NCBI GenBank assembly: GCA_016801885.1
Contig: CM028890.1
Span: 12,330,001 to 12,394,000 of the forward strand
Length of the DNA: 64,000 nucleotides
Direction of reading: 5' to 3'
DNA from: Toxotes chatareus
Lineage: Eukaryota; Chordata; Actinopteri; Toxotidae
Shown: positions 38,101 to 51,456 of the stretch, piece by piece
Layout: every line of letters begins with the position of its first letter
How positions within the stretch are numbered: the stretch's first letter is position 1
Notes under the pieces: model-generated
The model's database searches: none
Seen by the model: the letters and a program-made list of their open reading frames with translations, nothing else
What the model was told of the DNA's origin: nothing
Translations under genes and position numbers: made by a program

Positions 38101-41100
38101 TCTCTGTCATTAAGGCGGCTGGAGCTAATGGTGGGATTAGTCCTTATGCTGACAGCCTTCATCACTGGACAGACAGATGGATACTGCACAGAGACACACA
38201 AATGTGGGCGCACACAGACACACATGCAGACATGTAACATCAGTGGAGGACAGTTAAAATGACTGATGTAGGTTAGGTTTTGTTCTCCAATTGTTGACGG
38301 CAGAGTAATTGATATATCAATGGAATTTACAAGCTGTTTGTTGAGACACATTTAAAAACTACGTTGGTTTACAAATTACATAGCTGGAATATCGTAAGTA
38401 GTTTAAGATGATGGGGATAATCTCTAGGGGGTGAAAAAGAAAATTCTTTCTCTGTTCGTCATTAAGAAACGATGATGAGTTTCTTTTAAGCGAGAGCATC
38501 TTTTGTCATTTGAGTGCTCAAAGCCAATCGGCATGTCTTGTTGTTCTGGGTAGAACAGGGAAGATAGAAGGTTATTTGTGTCAGTTTCTTCCAGGTTCAT
38601 GTTAGAAATATGAACCAGGCCTGAATACAAACGTATCTGGATGATAACAAAGGCAGAGGTGGTCTTGGTTTTGTTTTTTTTTTCACAGATATGATCACAC
38701 ACAGACTCAAAAGAGTATTCTTATTGGGTAATATTAGGACATATGCAGTGAAATAAAGTTGCTACAGACAGCAGTTCTATTAATGTTCTATTAATGTAAA
38801 GTCAAGTGTTTTCTTGTTTAATGTTAAATGTTAGGTTTTCTAACGTCACAACTTTTCACTTTTCACTTTTATTTTGCATTGATTGCTGTGATGTTACTGT
38901 GCATATAGTGATATCTATGCAGCTAAGGGATGATAACTGAACTCAAATTCAAACCTTTTATAATAAAGCACATTACTAAACAACAGAATTGGATCGAATG
39001 AGCAGACACTGACATATTCTTAAACAAAACTAATGAAACAAAGCAAGATTTATTACTTACTGCAGTCACTGAAGTCACTTTAATGCAGGACCTACAAGAG
39101 TGTGTGTGTGTGTGTGTGTGCGTGTGGGTTGGCCTGTATACAAGCACTGCTAAACTTGGAAGAGCTCACTGTTGACCGAGAACAGTTATTCTTTCATTTT
39201 CTCTCTCTTTCTCTCAGTGAGCCAATTTCTGTCGTGAATATTGAAAATAACATGGTCCAGGCTCTCATGTCCTGAGGTGTTTATGTGGAGCATTGTCGCC
39301 ACATGTATTTATGTATAGTCTGCATGCTGAGATGACTGTCGTGAGTGAGCAGACCTCTCTTTATAAACATAACTCGCCCTTCAAACTGTATTTCGTGCAT
39401 TTCTGTGTCTTTGTGGGCTTTTGTGTGTGAGTAGGGGTGACAGGGGAAATGTTTTTTTTTTTTTAAAAATCACAACAGGTGGAGAGACATTGTTCCAAAA
39501 CAGAGTACACTAGCCAGAAAGCTGTCTTTGAGAGCCTGGAATCTGTGTACTTGGTGAAGCTATCATAGTCCTGTCAAACCACAGCAGATCCAGTATGTTA
39601 CGGTCATTTTGTTGTATCTTACCCTGACACACTGAAATAAATAGGCTGGTATGGATATCTACATCAGTCTTATTTTACCTTCTTCCTCTTGTCAACCTCT
39701 CTCCTCAGACGGACATCCTGGTGGTGAGCTGTGACCTGATAACAGATGTGGCGCTTCATGAGGTGGTTGATCTGTTCAGAGCCCACAATGCAACACTGGC
39801 CATGCTGATGAGCAAAACACATGAATTCACAGAGACAGTCCCTGGCCAGAAGGGCAAGAAAAAGACAGGTAACAGAGTATGTGAGGAAAGGACATGAAAC
39901 TGAGTACAAAAGATGTTACATGTATGATATGATTCTGAAAAATAATATGATGTATGATTGGTGCTTATATAATATAATGCATTTTAAGGCATATTTTTGT
40001 GCAACTGTCAAAAGTTGTTATAGCATTACAGAATTGGTTGGTGCCCAGATGTTTATAGTACACTGCCATACCTGTAAGCAAAGCAAAATTATTGTGGAAA
40101 ATTCTTACACTATAATGTCTATAATGTTTCGTTAACAATATGTATTGTGTATTTTTTCCCAGCTGAGCAGAGAGACTTTGTTGGTGTGGATGAGTCAGGG
40201 AAAAGGCTGCTGTTCATGGCCAATGAGGCAGATCTGGAGGATGGTCTATCGATTCGGAAGTCCATCATGAGGAAGTAAGTCAGGCTAACAAAGGGATAGT
40301 GATGCAGGAGACTGAGCTTTCAAACTTATTAAACTAAAAATGTATTGGCATTGAGCATATGTGAAGGCCCGTATGTCGTACTTAAATGCTGTTCAAAGTG
40401 AGCAACAGAACTCTGTGATACTCTTTAGAGATTTTTTTTATGTTCACATACATCAACAGTTTCCTCAGCTGAAATAACAACTGTCCTCGGCACATTTTAT
40501 TAGCCGTGGCTAATAATATTAATTCTGTAAGTTACTGAACCGGTGCATCATTCTGTCTGTTTCACGTTCTCATCCCACTGTCTGTATTTGAGTGTTTGGG
40601 GTTTGACTGATGATAGATATGTTCTGTACATCTGTAGAATCTCAGGCTTGGCAGAGCAGATGTTTAGGTTTCTAATCAGAGTCGGCATGTTTTTGAAGGC
40701 TGTGGCGTTCTGTGGCGGGTGTGTGGGATTTTTGTTACAGGAAGAGTACTCTAGGTAGGTTTTCGTTTCGGGGTCCTAAAATGCATGTATGTGTGAGAGC
40801 GGGTGTTTTGGGAGCTCGTAAATACTTCATGGAGCCAAAGCCACTGTAAATTCTGGCCAATAAGAGGGGGGCCAGAGCAGCTGCTCGCATGCTTCCCTGC
40901 ACAGGCAACTCTTGAGCCACACACACACATAGATATATATACTGTCTTTTTCATACACACAGTAAATGCTTATATGAACACACACAGAAACACATAACAC
41001 AGCCATGAGGTGGACATTGATGGAGAGAAAACACTCACGAGTTGCCACAGTGTTATGGAAACACATTGAGCCCCCAGTTAAACATTTATAGCTTACATTG

Positions 41101-44100
41101 AAAGTCTTATAACCCATAAATCACCTCTGATCATTTATACACACACATCAGTAAATACATAAAATCCTTGCATGAATCCTTTAGTAGAGCTTTTTTAAAA
41201 GATTAGAGTCTGTTGAAGCCCATTTTCCTCTTTATTTCATTCTTCTGCCATCTATCCTTTATTGTTCCATACAACCATCCATCCATTTTTTCATCCTCCA
41301 TTCTTGTTCAGACTTAGTCCTGTGTTTTTTTTTTTTTGCCATCCCTCTCTACGGTTTCCACATGGCTGAGGTGTATTAGCTCAAAACATTCTGCACATGT
41401 GAGGTTGTCTGGCCTGGAAAATGCTTAAACAGTGTGAATGGACTCCAGCAGAGCTTCCCCTTGTACATTACAGCTCCACCTGTTAGAGTCTCATGGACAC
41501 AGGCCATTTATTGCAAAGTACAACAAAAGGACAGGATTACAAAAATTCAGTAACGCGTTTCAAAAAGTTTTACTGCTTCAGTTAAGATTATTCAGTACTT
41601 TATGTACTTTATCTTGTATTAAGTGTACTTGATACAATCAGTATTTTTTGGTTGTTATAGTCCTTTTTTTTTAAATGTCAGAACTTCTGAATGACTTAGA
41701 TTAAAAGGATTAAAGGGCTTGAAAGCTTCATTTATTAATGTTGGTAATTACATGTGCAGCTCCTGACATGCAGATCTTGGTTCTCCTATCTTTGTGTCTT
41801 GGATTGTTTGTCCGACAAGGACTGCAACTTGAAATCATGACCTTGGTCTCTGGAAAACTGCGATGGGCTATTTTCTTTTCATTTTTTGACACGTCATAGG
41901 CTGCACAATAAATATATAGAGGTGTGTGTCCATGATCTCACATACCCAATGTGCAAGTTTTGTCAGTTGTCAGGAGTAGCCCGTGTGCCGTGTAGCCGTG
42001 TGAACTTAAGCCTTATAACACAGGTTCAAATATGTGAGTCAGCTCAATTAAGAAAGCATCTGTTAGACTAGCATGGTATTAAGGGAATCACACACATTTT
42101 ATTTTGGAGGCAATAGTTGAATGCCCTAAATAAGTCGTAAGCCCTTCAGCCCTGTTGGCTCTGTAGTGGAAACCTGACTAATGAGGGTATTAACAGTCAT
42201 TCTGCTGAGTTTGAGTCATCGTCCGCTGTGGGGTTTTAGTTGTAACTAAATAAGACATTATGCTGTGTGTGTTTGTGTGTGTTTGAGAGTGAGAGAGATG
42301 TGACTCCTCTCTCCCACTGAGGACTTTAGTGGTACTTTAGTAGTCAGTCATTAATCCAAGGGTTGAGTCATCCTTGCCTGCAGAGGCAGTAAATTCCTGC
42401 TCCCCTCGACACGGAGCTCTACAGCACTCGCAGCAACCAGAAATCACATGATTCCGCTATTAGGAAAAGAGGGATGTTTACCCTTGTTTGGGAAATGCAA
42501 AATGTTTGTTGGGGTTGGATTGTGCAATAAGTGTAAACTAATAAATTAACATGTGGCCAGAGCTTGAGGTTTTGAATCAGAAAGGATAGCAAACCCCAGA
42601 AACTGTTGTTTTAGGTTCCAAATAGTCTGTATGAATACTCTAACGTTTAAAAAAAAAAAAACAGTTCACAAAAACAGTTTGATTAGGTGTTGTCATGTGG
42701 TACAGATAGTTTAGTTCCATATGTATTTGTTTAGCCTGAAAATAGAGGTAGAAAAAAGTGGTTTGTTTACTGTTTTGTTTTGTTTAGAGGACCAAGTAGA
42801 AGAATCAAGATCTTTATTTGCCATTTGTACACAAACAGTCTGGGCACATAGGCATTCTTGTGCGTTACTCAGGAGTCAAAACTTCAATAAGTACTAAAAG
42901 TAGTAGTAAAGAAAGCAATAATTCAGTAAAATTAAAAACTACAACTTAATCTGTTGGGCTCTGACTACGTGGCAGCACAAAAATTGGTGCCAGCAGGGTC
43001 GTGTGTGTTTTTGTGTTTTTATTGCAGTTTAACATATTTTTGTTCTCGCTAATATGCCAAGCATGAACAAAAGATTAATCAATTTATTGAGAAAATGGTC
43101 TTTATAGATTTGTAAAATTAGGTCTTTGGTAGATTTGTTTAGGACGTGTTGCATGAGACATGTTTTGTGATGAAGAGTCATGAGACCATGTCTAGCCATT
43201 TTGTGCATATTATGCAGCACCTGTACGAACAACAAGTGGCAAATGCACCTGGATTCACCCTCATTGTCCTTGCACATGTGACCAAGGGATTATCCACGTG
43301 TTTTTGTTAGGAAAGGAAATCCTGAAGTCCTTCACATCCTCTATGGCTTTTTTTTCACAATTTTTAGGGGCACTTGTTTCTACCGTTGCTGTCGATCTCA
43401 TTCATTCACTGACTCATTTAGACACAAACACACACACACACACACACACACCCCTTGCCACAACCCAGTAATCCCCAGCTCTCTCTCTTCTGCCCACTCG
43501 CAGGTGCCAAGCACTGATGTCACATGCTGGGTGTTCCCATAAATTCCACTTAAAGCCCACGATACACACACACACAGGCACACACCTGGGAAATGTTGTA
43601 TGAATAAATACATTTGACAAACAACCACAGAGCGTGTCTCTGTGTGCGCATATGTGTTTTTATGCTTTTGAATAAAATACCTTAACACAGATGAACACAC
43701 ACGCAGTTTGATTTATGGCTTTCAGCATCTGGTTGTAAAATATGTGTGACCAAGCAATCCCCCTGAGTCACTCTAGTTATACTGTGGCCGGCTGAAGAGA
43801 GGGGGAGAGTTTAGAGGAGGGGAAACAAGAAAGCTTGAAAACTGTAGAAAAGAGTTTTTGATGAAGGAGAGAGGGAGGAAGTGAGTGAAGGAAATGTAGA
43901 GGAAGAGAAAAAATTTTTTCATCAAATGTAGGTACAATGTGTATCATCATTCGTTCATTCAATCCCATGCCAATATCACATTGTGGATCACTGCAGATTT
44001 ATTAGTTACTGCTAATTTCTCTGTAAATGTTAAGAGGTGACCCCAGTGAAGAAAAAGTTTGCGCCTTTATTTTGTAAAAGCAAGCTTTTTTAAGTGGTTT

Positions 44101-47100
44101 AAGAAATGCTCCATGACTTTTATTGTGGAAGTTTTCAAATAAAATATTAGTTGTATGTACAGAGGCAGAAATTCTTTTTTTTTTTTTTTTTCAATTACAA
44201 TCAAATTTATGTAACCATTTTTTATATGTTTGTCACAGCTGATCCCAATACTGGTACTAACTAGTACTGATTACCATGATGACATAATGGGACTGTCCCA
44301 TGAGGGCAGATTTTTAGAGCTCCAGAGACTTGTACAATCTATGTCAAGAAACTCAATAAGGTGACACCTTATTACCTTATTAAGACTTGTTGCCATGAAT
44401 ACTTTAGTGACACACAACACACCACCCATTATCATTATTGGCCTAAGATGGCAGAAAGAAAAATTGTTGTAATTTTTAGTTGTTGTTTTTTTTTGTTACA
44501 GTCCAATTTGTCTGTATGTAGCATATTATTTCAGATTTTGTTTTTCAGGGAGCTATTAGTTTCTGCTCATTTTTATGCGGAATAATAAATCAACCTGCTG
44601 AGATCTGGGCATCACTGCAAACAGTGAACCTCATGTCTGCTTTTAATTTTTGTCAAAGTTACGTTATTGTTGTGTGGTAATGAGGCACAGACTTTTCAAA
44701 TCAATTTGCTTTTACAACTTTAAAAATCTTTAAAAAATACAGCACACTTTGAAAAATGGTTAGTGGAAATAGAAGGAATATGTGATTTGTAGTAAATGGG
44801 CTAAAACATGTAAAAGCACCGGTATGGTCCTTTTAGGAACAATGCACCCTGCAGTTTTTATTATGTAGTGATTGAAAGGGCAGAGGAAGAGGAGGATAGG
44901 TAGTCAGAGGATGAAGGAGTGAGTGTGGATTTGTTTATTGAACCCTGGAGGATGAAATGGTTTTCTTTGGCTATCGCTTCGTAAATGTCACATGTTCAAA
45001 CTCAACTATGTGTCCATGTGTGAATGAATGAGTGAATGCATGGGTGGGTGAACGCATGTGGCCCTGTAATCAACATAAACCTTTCTTGCTGGCAGCTGTC
45101 TCATGGCAGCAACTCTATGGGGCGACATCTACGGTAGCTGACAGAGGACAATAGACAGATGCCACTGTTCTCTGACTTTCATGTAAGCCTAAGGCTGTGT
45201 CTGGCTTTCATCAAATGTTCCTGTCATATGTGCAAAGCGGAGGTAAATTAAAAGGGGTTTCAGTAAATGAGAAGCAAACGTAAAACATAAAAACAGCAGG
45301 TAATGAAAAGAATCAAAGCAAATTGTTCTCCAAGTAGCAGCCAAGGTTTAGCTGTTTGTCATGAAAGTGGTGCATGCATGCAGTGCGGCTGGGACTGCAC
45401 AAATGCATATTCTGATAAAATATTCAGATTGGTATTTCCATTTTGTGTGCAAAAATGTCATATAGAATAAATTGACAGAAATCTTCTTTTAATGCTGTGT
45501 GTGCGTCTTTGATGAAAGGATGATTTTGACATTGTCTGTCTCGTTTTCTCTGTCTGTTTCTCTTTTTTACCTGCAGACATCCCAGGATGCACATCAAAAC
45601 AGGCCTAGTGGACGCCCATCTGTACTGTCTTAAAAAAGCAGTGGTGGACTTTCTCACCGAAAACAAGTGAGTTCTTCACTTTTTTTCAGACTATTAGCTA
45701 AATAATTAGCATGTTGATAGACAATTAGCCATCCCACTTTCTAGTTTAGCCCTGATTTTTGAAAAAATAATTTGCTAAATGACCAGTTAATGTCTAATGT
45801 GTGAGCAGAGCTGACTAACAGACTTTGAAGTGCACACAAACACCCGCACAGTCACGTCGACATGAACTCACATTCACTGCTTAATCTGTAGTAAGTGTTA
45901 AACATGGTTACATGGTGTGTAAGGCTTTGAAAGGTCCTGTTAGCAGGGTATTCTAGCGAGGTGTTAATTTGTTTTACTATGTGCCACTGAGGCAGGCTGT
46001 TAGGCCTTCAGCCTCTGAAGTGAAGCACTGTCACAGAGAGCCTTCTGTAGCTGCCCTGACTCTAGGTCCTTGGGTAGAATCTGATAAAATGAAAAGATCT
46101 TTGTGATATTTGCAGGCGTTACTGGTATTAGTGATGACATAATGGTATTCAGGGTCAGTGTCACCTCATTATTCTGCTTGATTCACAGAACAGGGTCGTT
46201 TTAGTTTTCACAGTTTCAGTGTCAGTTTGATTCGTTTTAGTATCTTGATCTTTCTTATAAATGTCAGAGGAAAATAGACTTGCTCACCTTGGTTTACAAG
46301 CGGAGCCTTTCCTCCATAAAACTAAATGGGAGAATAAAAAAAGTCAGGATCACAGTGTCCTCATAAATATAAAGAACAAACCTCTGTACTTGGTTGGGCT
46401 AACACTAATCAAACATCTTAATCATTTCAAAATCAAATGCCGCTGCTTTCAAGATAATATTTTGAAGCATCATAATTGCCAGGAAAAAGAAGAGGAATAA
46501 ATTTTCTTGTTGGTAATTTGGAGCTTCTTGTCATCACGGCAGACTTTAGGGGACGATCTCGTTCAGCCCATGTCTTGCCAAAGACACTGAAAATTCACTC
46601 TAGCACTTCACTTTCTATCTAAATGCAGCTTATCTTTTGGTAAGATTGCAGCACCAATGCAACCCCTTTGAAAAAAGCTACTCACTTGGCACTGCCAACA
46701 CTGCAGTGACATTGCAGTCGGTATTTAAGCTCCACAGTGGAAATTGTTACATTTTTGTGCTGTGAAGTACTGCGCCACAATCATGTTATGCAGACAGTTG
46801 CCTGAATATATTTCAACACGTCGCCTTTGCTGACCATAATTACTACCTTTACATGGGCAAACTGTGCACACTTAAAGAGGAGACATAGGTAGCGCATTAC
46901 AAGACTGCTTATAAAAAATATCAGGCACGTTTGATAACAGTAGGACTGGATCCAGATGGACTCCAGACCAGGCTGCAAGCTAAGGAACAGCATGGTGGTG
47001 ATGAGTCCTCACTGACACACAAGGACAGGGTCCCCACTGAAAGTGGGTGCCAGGCTGAAAGTTAGATGGTGGAAATCTGTTCTTACCCATGGTTAAATTA

Positions 47101-50100
47101 CAGCCATTTTGAATGCAGTGTGTCCTCACTGTACCACTTTTAGTTCACACATAAATAAATCTAAAGCCAAGCTAACAAACACAGATCCCACAGCTATACT
47201 CGATCTCTCCACTTTTTTTTGGTTAAGGCGAAGGGTACACTTTAATTGCGATAGAGATGTAGATATAAATCTTACATCATTACATCACTAACGCACCCTC
47301 CGCCGCTACCATATATCATCTCTCTTGTTAGATGACTCATTTCTTTCTCCAGCTCTTTTCTTGGACTTTCTTTCACAGCTCCTCTCTGTCTCTCTTCCTT
47401 TCTCTTCCATGCTCTTTCTCTGTCTCTTGCTTAAGGAGAGAAATGGACAGAGTAACTGTTGTTTTTCTCCTGTCATTCAGATGGAAATTCTAATCTCCCT
47501 TTAAAAGAAAGTAAGAGAGGACAAGTGGGGGGGGGTGGGGGGTGGGGTAGCATGAGGTGGCGGAGAGCAACACCGAGCACAGCACAGTGCTGAGAAGAGG
47601 AAAAAGAAATTAAGATGGGAAAATTACCTCCAGGTTTACACAGACTTGAAAGCATCGTTCAGCTTGTCCTTGATATTTACCACATTTATTAACTATCTAC
47701 TCAATCATAATGATCACACATAGCATTCTGTAACTCTCTCCTTGCTTTTACTGCAGTTTCTTTAGGATCTGTTGTTATTCTACTGCCTGGATAAATGTCA
47801 ATTCTAATTAATCATTTACTTTGTAAATGACTGCATTACCAACATAGTAATGCTCTGTGGATGCAGCATGAAGTAGTGTGTGATCTTGAACTGCAGAGCT
47901 AAATGAAATGAATAAATCTTTTATTCAGTTTGTATTTTTTTTTCTGGCACAACCATGGCCCTTTCCTCTCTGAAAAAAATAAAAATGTATCTCAAATGCT
48001 AGCCAAGCATTTGCCAAGGACGTCACCAGTTAAGGAACTGAATACAGCAGAAGTTTTGAAGTCAAAGCAAAGTCATAGCAAATGCATAAATCATCTGAGC
48101 GTTTCTTTTTTATGTTTTATATGCATGGCACCATATGAATACTATTTTCTTGTTTATTCATGTACCATTTCATTTATGCTTTGTGGGATGCTACACATTT
48201 GTGGTATGTTGAAGTCTTATTACATCTTTTCCTTTATCGCAGATCCATCTCATCAATCCGTGGTGAGTTGGTGCCGTACTTGGTGCGGAAGCAGTTTTCC
48301 AAAACCACCAACAGTCAGAAAATCAAAGATGATGCAGAGGATCAGAACCAGAAAAAGAGTGACTCCTCTACAAACCACGGTCAGTGTTTGCCCTGAGACA
48401 TCACTACCTCGTACAGCAACATCAGAGGAAAAACAACACTCAACAACCACAGCACTATAACCTGTTTAAAATAGCTATGGATCGTGATCATAGGCCATCA
48501 GCATTGACAAAAAAAAGGACAGCTCTGTCCATCCCAAGGCATGTCCCCCAAAACAGAATGTATGTTTCATCATTTTTACTCCCACCACTGCTCTACCTGC
48601 TTCTCTTCTTGTTTCTGTTTGCATCCCAGAGCTCCTCATCTCATCACGGGACGAGCCTCTCCTCCAACTGGCCCAGGAGCGCTCCTGTTGGAACGACCAT
48701 CACGGTGACATGAGCGAGGCTTACCATGGAGGAAAGCTACGTTGCTATGTTCACATTGTGGACCAGAGCCTGTGCTACCGCGTCAGCACTCTAGCTGCTT
48801 ACATAGAGGCAAACCGGCTGGTGAGTCAGAGATTAGCCTGCTCCATCGAGGATTTTTGTTAAGAGAAGTTTAACTGTTTTTCAGCTTTTATTTAGAATGT
48901 TGTGTACTTGGCCCAAAGGCCCAATTATATCAGGGGGGGATTGCTGAAATTATCTTTCAGTGTTTGATTTAATTTTTATTTTATTGCATGGGCTTTTAAT
49001 CTCACGTCTTTCTCTCCCTTTTGTCTTCTCCCTCCCAGGCCCCAAAGCTGTTTGAGGAGCCAGCAGTCCATCCATCTTCTGTCATTTCTGAGAGATGTCA
49101 AGTAAGAATAATGTATTAGAAGTATCACTGGTCAGTTCAGTAGCCATAATTAAATTTGCCCAGATAAGAGATTAGTCATTCTGTTTTTTGTTCTATATCT
49201 TTTTAGCTCCCACACCATTATCTCTCTCATCTAATATACACGTAATAATGGTTGTAGAGTGTAAGTGTCTCTGCCTGAGTAATGTTTCTGTTTGTGTGTG
49301 TGTATTTGCTCTGTTCTCAGATGGGATCAGACAGTATGATCGGAGCCCTGTGCCAGGTGGCGGATAAGACTTCCATTAAGAGGTCCACTATCGGGATCTC
49401 CACCACTATAAAAGAAAAGGTCAAAGTCACCAACTCTATCATCATGCACGGGGTTACCATCGAGGAGGGGTGAGAACACACACATCTCTACAAACGCACA
49501 CATGCACACACTCGTTGATGACACGTACTTTGAAGTTATTTTGTGAACACATTAATTTAGCCTGAAAAAGAATTTCACCTTCGAGGCATGTTTATGAATT
49601 AAAGTTTTAATCCTCTCGTCAGCGGGTGCTCAGTTAGCACATGCATACTGTGTGTGACAGAACGGTAATTAGGAATCAAAGATTTCCAAATATAAAAACT
49701 CATCTTTGTGTTGCCAGGAAAAACCTGTAATGAACATCTCTAATCTCCTTTCATGTTTTTATATTTTTACGCACTATCCCAAAAACTACTGAGCATTTTC
49801 TGCCTGCTTCTGTTAACACTCTTTGATTTTTGCAAATCAAAGCAGTGGTATGCCCAGATCCTCATTCACTGCATATATTTCCATTGAATTTTCTCGGTGC
49901 TGCTATGGGCACATAGAGTGTGCTTGTGTGTTAGACAGATGCTTGAGTATGTGTGTGTCTGTTGGTGGGAGGTGTAACAGGTTTTGTTTTCCGAGCTCTA
50001 TCGGGTCAAGGGATCGCTGAGTTAACAATGCATCTATTGGTGTGCAACCAGCCAGAGACCAGTTCCAAACAAACACAGAGCTGGTGAAGTGAAACAAACA

Positions 50101-51414
50101 ACATCCATATATTTCATTTAGCCTCTACTTTACTCACCTATACCCAGGATCCCACTGGTTATGGAATTTGTGGAATACTATGTGGGTTTGAAAGGACATC
50201 GAAAGTCTGAAACATTGAACAAATTCTCTTAGAAAGTTAAGTAGTTCTGAAATTATTTATTGATCTGTTCCATCAGCACCAGCTAATCAAATGCCAAAAA
50301 TTGTGCCTGTTTCCATTTTGATAATCTATTAAGAATTTATTAAGTTAAAAATGGAGTTAAGTTTGAGTTTGTAGTGACTCACCAGTGTGACAGTGAGGTT
50401 TAAGGGCATGCCAAACGTAATGTGGTTACATCTCAAAAAATGTAATAGCTTGCTTCTCTTTTTCCATCTAATGCTGTTGCTTGACACCATTTATAACAGG
50501 AAACAGACACAGCCATAGGATATGCTTTAAGCTGTACAAATGTGCTGCCTTTCTTCTTACTCCTCAGCAGTAGAGGATTCACATCATTGCAACTTTTTTA
50601 AGTGAGATATCACCTCAGTGAACTGGCTAGGAATAACATTTCCAACTTAGGAAATGTAGAGGGTCAGTGCAGAATAGGGATGCATCACGATTAGCAGCAT
50701 TACTGCACATCAGGATTGGTGTCAGCTGTAGCCAGTCGTTTAAGTGATCAAAATTGACTGCTTTGTAGCAACAAAAGAGGATTGTACAGACAACGCTATT
50801 AGCTACTGTAGAATTAGCATGTAGATTGATCTACACAGTCTCTTTGCCAGAAACTCCGGTGGAAAGAGACTTTAATGCACTCATTCACAGGCTCCTTTTC
50901 TTTTATCTCAATTTCTTACTCCTCCCTCTCTTTTCTTTCCATCAAGGCCTCAACGCCATCTCTCTCCTCTCTTGCTCTCTCTTTCTCTCTCTTTCTGTCT
51001 CTCTCCATCTCTTCTTAAGCCTTTCAGGGACCCCAGCCAGCCAGCATGGGGACCCTCATCATGCCCATGTAGGTGCACGCACAAAGGCATGAAAGAACGA
51101 GAGAGACTGTAGAAGGGAAGAAAGAAGCGAGGGGAAAGCAAGCTAGCACGCAATAAAGAAATTGCAAGTCTTTCTTTTCTTTCTTTGAGGACATAAGAAG
51201 GAAGGAGAAAGAAGGAAAGAAAGAGCCAGTATGAGGGGATTAGCAGACCCCGGCCATGTCGCAGAAACCCCTCGCATTTCTAGTTTCTTTGTTTGGAGCT
51301 GACCAGAGCTTGTTGACAAAGCGCTGCGTGTTTGGGAAGGGGGATAGTAGGGGTCAACTTTACAGGGGGGGGGCAGGGGTGGGAGGGGGGTTGGCACAGA
51401 AGGTGGGGGTTGAC

Positions 51415-51456
<42 letters not shown>

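Larger units (their letters stand above)
34086..39708 (+). other. eif2b3: Intron 3 of eif2b3 (5.6 kb, longest)
   Basis: The intron starts with GTGTGTGTGTGTG followed by a T run. It contains (CA)n near 35664-35685, a 12-bp inverted repeat at 35136-35147 and 35161-35172, (TG)n at 37231-37254 and (TG)n at 39101-39120. Short open frames near 37.1-37.5 and 38.0-38.3 kb are low-complexity or frame noise. No conserved exon or recognisable transposon was found. The acceptor is CTCCTCAG. Confidence 0.75.
40275..45576 (+). other. eif2b3: Intron 5 of eif2b3 (5.3 kb)
   Basis: Contents are simple sequence and one likely repeat fragment: a poly-T run near 41328-41338, a possible LINE 3' tail at 42795-42960, (CA)n at 43427-43451 and a poly-T run at 44175-44191. 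No exon is supported. The acceptor is a long pyrimidine tract ending ACCTGCAG. Confidence 0.75.

Noticed and set aside
47930..48460. 176-codon open frame overlapping exon 7
   Set aside because: It reads exon 7 in a different frame from the conserved eIF2B-gamma frame and runs through intron sequence on both sides, so it is a shadow.
48384..48713. 109-codon open frame over exon 8
   Set aside because: It is out of frame with the conserved protein and begins in intron 7.
50676..50720. TAGGGATGCATCACGATTAG, similar to some hAT-like termini
   Set aside because: No matching inverted terminus is found nearby, and the motif alone is too short.
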